Assembly (NCBI RefSeq): GCF_037975245.1
Contig: NC_092567.1
Span: 5,588,214 to 5,652,213 of the forward strand
Source: Apostichopus japonicus
Taxonomy: Eukaryota > Echinodermata > Holothuroidea > Aspidochirotida > Stichopodidae
Length of the DNA stretch: 64,000 nucleotides
Direction: 5' to 3'
The position numbers and the translations under genes were made by a program. The stretch's first letter is position 1. Every line of letters begins with the position of its first letter. This document shows positions 59,676-64,000 of the stretch, in pieces. The notes below the pieces were generated by a model. The model searched no databases, was not told the origin of the DNA, and saw only the letters and a list, made by a program, of their open reading frames with translations.

Positions 59676-60310
59676 CAGGGGCGGATGCAGGATTTGTGAC
59701 AGGGGGGGGGGGTCTGACTGGTCCAGCCGCGAAGCGTACCAGGAAATTATTGGCTTTACAAACCCCCAAGATGGCCGGAAACGGCACTTCCCGAGTATTC
59801 TAAGCTGCATGTACCTAGCCTGAAAATATGGATCTCATGTCAATGTATTATATCTGTCATATTCAAGTCGAATCAGTCATTACTGTTAAATATGCACACT
59901 AAAAAATGCATGTACTGTATAACAAGTGACGATATTGATGGCGCTAAGCAACTTTTGAAACTACTCAGTCTCATGAAGAATTCGTTGGCGCATCCTTTGC
60001 AGCCTACCGCTCTGCCACCTCACCGCCCCAAAAAATTCAAACACCACCTCAATTTTGAAACTTTTCGGTCTGAAAATTGAGATTTTTAGGCAATTTTGGC
60101 ACGTGTAGCACGCGTGCACACTATAGTTCATTTGACGGAAAAGACACACCTGGTTGACTTGTAAGGATAACCGCCCTTCTGACGTCCTACATGTTTAAAA
60201 TTGGCGTTAAATTTAATTATTATTTCTCTCTCTTTTCTTTTCTCTTTTTTTTTTTTGGCCAAGAGCAGGGGGGTCCGGACCCCCTGGACCCCCCTCTGGA
60301 TCCGCGCCTG
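59676..60310. mobile_element. TIR element, 6-bp TSD CAAACA
   Basis: The left end CAGGGGCGGATGCAGG pairs with the right end, reverse complemented, CAGGCGCGGATCCAGA. CAAACA flanks both ends (59670-59675, 60311-60316). U has the unoccupied site CAAAAA at 27590-27595. The element is 635 bp and contains a truncated hairpin module and a T-run near the right end. Non-coding. Confidence 0.85.
59721..59795 (+). repeat. Partial hairpin module
   Basis: Starts in the second hairpin arm (CCGCGAAGCGTACCAGG) and keeps the whole tail (CAAGATGGCCGGAAACGGCA). The first arm is missing. Confidence 0.75.
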
Positions 60311-60316
60311 CAAACA

Positions 60317-61060
60317 CCATGAATTTGATCATCGTGTTTGCAACTCGGTGGTCCAACGTCTTAAAACAATTCACATGCTTATATGCAATTAGGTTGATTG
60401 AAGACAATTTGAGAAAAATGCCATGATAACATTTATCGCTAACCAATTTATATGATATGTTTTGTCTGAACCAAATTTACAATTGGATCATTGTCATTAG
60501 ACCCATCACATGTTATCTCAAATAAGTTGTATGGATCCCATTTTAGGAAAAATCGGGCCTGAACTTTCACAATTTACTTATACTGTCGACATGATTTTGT
60601 TGTCTGTCAAATAAATCCATCTTTAGTTCACGGCGATTAATTCCTTTGGTATTTAAAAGGAATACAACATTGCTAAGCCTTCTTTTCACCATTGCGGTTG
60701 CATATCGATAAACTTCTACACACATACTGAATGAAGTTTGGAGACATATTAACTATTTTTTGACTAACTCTTGTAATACGATGTAATTTGACTGTACACT
60801 GACACTACAATCTATTCCGAATTGGTCCGGATATACATGAGATCGGGGAATTTTCTTGTTTTTTCATTTCAACGATACTATATGAGTACGGTCATTTTAT
60901 GTTTACTTATGTATCTTTGTATATAATATTCCGTATTCCGTAGAAAAAAATGATAGCTTTCCTGATAGCTTCATTTTACTTTACGGCTTTCTCAATTAAT
61001 TTCTCTTCTTTCTTCAATGTGTGACATTCTCTATACACTGAGAAATATAAATCGGATAGC
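60317..61060. other. Core U' right segment, no gene
   Basis: Paralogue of about 27596-28334, ending in the same junction with sat-1 (AATCGGATAGCTTGCGTCGA). The segment is AT-rich without conserved open frames. Confidence 0.65.
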
Positions 61061-64000
61061 TTGCGTCGAGTTTGGGTGTTAATAACACCCTCAATGATAC
61101 CGTCCCCCGAGGTTTGTTGGTATGGGGTGATAGCTGGTGACGTCAGCTACGTCTTTGCTCCCCAATGATACTGAGTTACAGATTTGATTTGTTAGCCAAA
61201 AATCGTGTTGAAAAACCGTATATAAACTGTAAATGCGACTTTGCGTCGAGTTTGGGTGTTAATAACACCCTAAATGATACCGTGCCCCGAGGTTTGTTAG
61301 TATGGGGTGATAGCTGGCGACGTCAGCTACGTTTTTGCTCCCCAATGATACTGAGTTACAGATTTGATTTGTTAGCCAAAAATCGTGTTGAAAAACCGTA
61401 TGTAAACTGTAAATGCGACTTTGCGTCGAGTTTGGGTGTTAATAACATCCTAAATGATACCGTGCCCCGAGGTTAGTTGGTATGGGGTGATAGAGGGTGA
61501 CGTCAGCTACCATGGGGACCCCAATGATACTGAGTTACAGATTTGATTTGTTAGCCAAAAATCGTGTTGAAAAACCGTATATAAACTGTAAATGCGACTT
61601 TGCGTCGAGTTTGGGTGTTAATAACACCCTAAATGATACCGTGCCCCGAGGTTTGTTAGTATGGGGTGATAGCTGGCGACGTCAGCTACGTTTTTGCTCC
61701 CCAATGATACTGAGTTACAGATTTGATTTGTTAGCCAAAAATCGTGTTGAAAAACCGTATATAAACTGTAAATGCGACTTTGCGTCGAGTTTGGGTGTTA
61801 ATAACACCCTAAATGATACCGTCCCCCGAGGTTTGTTGGTATGGGGTGATAGAGGGTGACGTCAGCTACTTTGGGGACACCAATGATACTGAGTTACAGA
61901 TTTGATTTGTTAGCCAAAAATCGTGTTGAAAAACCGTATGTAAACTGTAAATGCGACTTTGCGTCGAGTTTGGGTGTTAATAACACCCTAAATGATACCG
62001 TGCCCCGAGGTTTGTTGGTATGGGGTGATAGAGGGTGACGTCAGCTACCATGGGGACCCAATGATACTGAGTTACAGATTTGATTTGTTAGCCAAAAATC
62101 GTGTTGAAAAACCGTATATAAACTGTAAATGCGACTTTGCGTCGAGTTTGGGTGTTAATAACACCCTTAATGATACCGTGCCCCGAGGTTTGTTGGTATG
62201 GGGTGATAGAGGGTGACGTCAGCTACGTTTTTGCTCCCCAATGATACTGAGTTACAGATTTGATTTGTTAGCCAAAAATCGTGTTGAAAAACCGTATATA
62301 AACTGTAAATGCGACTTTGCGTCGAGTTTGGGTGTTAATAACACCCTAAATGATACCGTCCCCCGAGGTTTGTTGGTATGGGGTGATAGAGGGTGACGTC
62401 AGCTACTTTGGGGACACCAATGATACTGAGTTACAGATTTGATTTGTTAGCCAAAAATCGTGTTGAAAAACCGTATGTAAACTGTAAATGCGACTTTGCG
62501 TCGAGTTTGGGTGTTAATAACACCCTAAATGATACCGTGTCCCGAGGTTTGTTGGTCTGGGGTGATAGCTGGCGACGTCAGCTACGTTTTTGCTCCATAA
62601 TGATACTGAGTTACAGATTTGATTTGTTAGCCAAAAATCGTGTTGAAAAACCGTATAAAAACTGTAAATGAGACTTTTCGCCGAGTTTGGGTGTTAATAA
62701 CACCCTAAATGATACCGTGCCCCGAGGTTTGTTGGTATGGGGTGATAGAGGGTGACGTCAGCTACCATGGGGACCCCAATGATACTGAGTTACAGATTTG
62801 ATTTGTTAGCCAAAAATCGTGTTGAAAAACCTCATTTAAACTGTAGATGATACTTTTCGTCGAGTTTGGGTGTTAATAACACCCTAAATGATACCGTCAC
62901 CCGAGGTTTGTTGGTATGGGGTGATAAAGGGTGACGTCAGCTACCATGGGGACCCCAATGATACTGAGTTACAGATTTGATTTGTTAGCCAAAAATCGTG
63001 TTGAAAAACCGTATATAAACTGTAAATGAGACTTTTCGCCGAGTTTGGGTGTTAATAACACCGTAAATGATACCGTGCCCCGAGGTTTGTTGGTATGGGG
63101 TGATAGAGGGTGACGTCAGCTACCATGGGGACCCCAATGATACTGAGTTACAGATTTGATTTGTTAGCCAAAAATCGTGTTGAAAAAACCGTATATAAAC
63201 TGTAAATGCGACTTTGCGTCGAGTTTGGGGGTTAATAACACCCTAAATGATACCGTGCCCCGAGGTTTGTTGGTATGGGATGATAGCTGGCGACGTCAGC
63301 TACGTTTTTGCTCCCCAATGATACTGAGTTACAGATTTGATTTGTTAGCCAAAAATCGTGTTGAAAAACCGTATATAAACTGTAAATGAGACTTTTCGCC
63401 AAGTTTGGGTGTTAATAACACCTTAAATGATACCGTGCCCCGAGGTTTGTTGGTATGGGGTGATAGAGGGTGACGTCAGCTACTTTGGGGACACCAATGA
63501 TACTGAGTTACAGATTTGATTTGTTAGCCAAAAATCGTGTTGAAAAACCGTATATAAACTGTAAATGCGACTTTGCGTCGAGTTTGGGTGTTAATAACAC
63601 CCTAAATGATACCGTGCCCCGAGGTTTGTTAGTATGGGGTGATAGCTGGCGACGTCAGCTACGTTTTTGCTCCCCAATGATACTGAGTTACAGATTTGAT
63701 TTGTTAGCCAAAAATCGTGTTGAAAAACCGTATATAAACTGTAAATGCGACTTTGCGTCGAGTTTGGGTGTTAATAACACCCTAAATGATACCGTCCCCC
63801 GAGGTTTGTTGGTATGGGGTGATAGAGGGTGACGTCAGCTACTTTGGGGACACCAATGATACTGAGTTACAGATTTGATTTGTTAGCCAAAAATCGTGTT
63901 GAAAAACCGTATGTAAACTGTAAATGCGACTTTGCGTCGAGTTTGGGTGTTAATAACACCCTAAATGATACCGTGCCCCGAGGTTTGTTGGTATGGGGTG
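61061..64000 (+). repeat. Satellite sat-1, array D (16 or more monomers, forward, continues past window)
   Basis: ~179-bp monomers in the same sense as array B. Two main classes are interspersed: one with GAGGGTGACGTCAGCTAC followed by TTTGGGGAC or CATGGGGAC, and one with GCTGGCGACGTCAGCTACG followed by TTTTTGCTCC. Most monomers have CCGTGCCCCGAGG where array A has CCGTCCCCCGAGG, so each array has homogenised partly on its own. Confidence 0.97.

Larger units (their letters stand above)
52966..61060. repeat. Core U': segmental duplication copy B
   Basis: Direct-orientation paralogue of 18470-28334. It carries four private insertions (53453-54984, 55426-56243, 56324-58517, 59676-60310) and lacks the segment equivalent to about 19090-19460. 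The core itself has no conserved open frame. Confidence 0.9.
51989..64000. mobile_element. E2: second copy of the foldback-like unit (right end outside window)
   Basis: Starts with the same terminus as E1 (GGGCTGAAGTTGGCGAACAA from 51992), then the ~13-bp sub-repeats, reverse sat-1, the core U', and forward sat-1. The order and orientation match E1 throughout. The left sat-1 arm is much shorter than in E1 and the right arm longer. The inverted right terminus is predicted beyond 64000. Confidence 0.6.

Overview
This window is eukaryotic, repeat-dominated, non-coding DNA. It is AT-rich, with long satellite arrays, TA microsatellites, many short terminal-inverted-repeat (TIR) transposons with clear target-site duplications (TSDs), and no intact protein-coding gene. 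The transposon mix (mostly hAT-like, with CAGGG/CAGTGG termini and 8-bp TSDs) and the satellite-armed inverted structures would fit a marine invertebrate, but nothing here fixes the taxon.

Layout. 1-9750: low-complexity and unique-looking sequence carrying an element inserted in a TA microsatellite (1959-3842) and two adjacent TIR elements (7187-8129 and 8227-9537, the second with another nested inside). 9752-29942: a ~20 kb unit, E1. It starts and ends with the same inverted terminal sequence and consists of a reverse array of a ~179-bp satellite (sat-1, 9985-18195), a non-coding core U (to 28334), and a forward sat-1 array (28335-29500). 30400-51900: a second inverted structure, E3. It has a forward array of a ~226-bp satellite (sat-2), ~150-bp repeats (sat-3) that face each other around a short centre, and a 16.4-kb reverse sat-2 array. 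A ~1.07-kb insert near its middle holds the only convincing protein-like fragment, a possible transposase remnant at 34585-34962. 51989-64000: E2, a second copy of E1 in the same orientation, with terminus, short reverse sat-1, core U', and a forward sat-1 array that runs off the window.

U and U' are paralogous copies of one core, so each gives the empty site for insertions in the other. Six transposon insertions can be defined this way with exact ends and TSDs. Many of these elements share a ~100-bp module with a GC-rich hairpin, although their termini and TSD lengths differ.

The most unusual feature is the E1/E2 architecture: a foldback-like element whose arms are satellite arrays, each sat-1 monomer carrying a consensus cAMP-response element (TGACGTCA), a TATA-like box and a perfect dyad. 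Functional claims about these sites are inference. The repeat structure, orientations and TSDs are read directly from the sequence.
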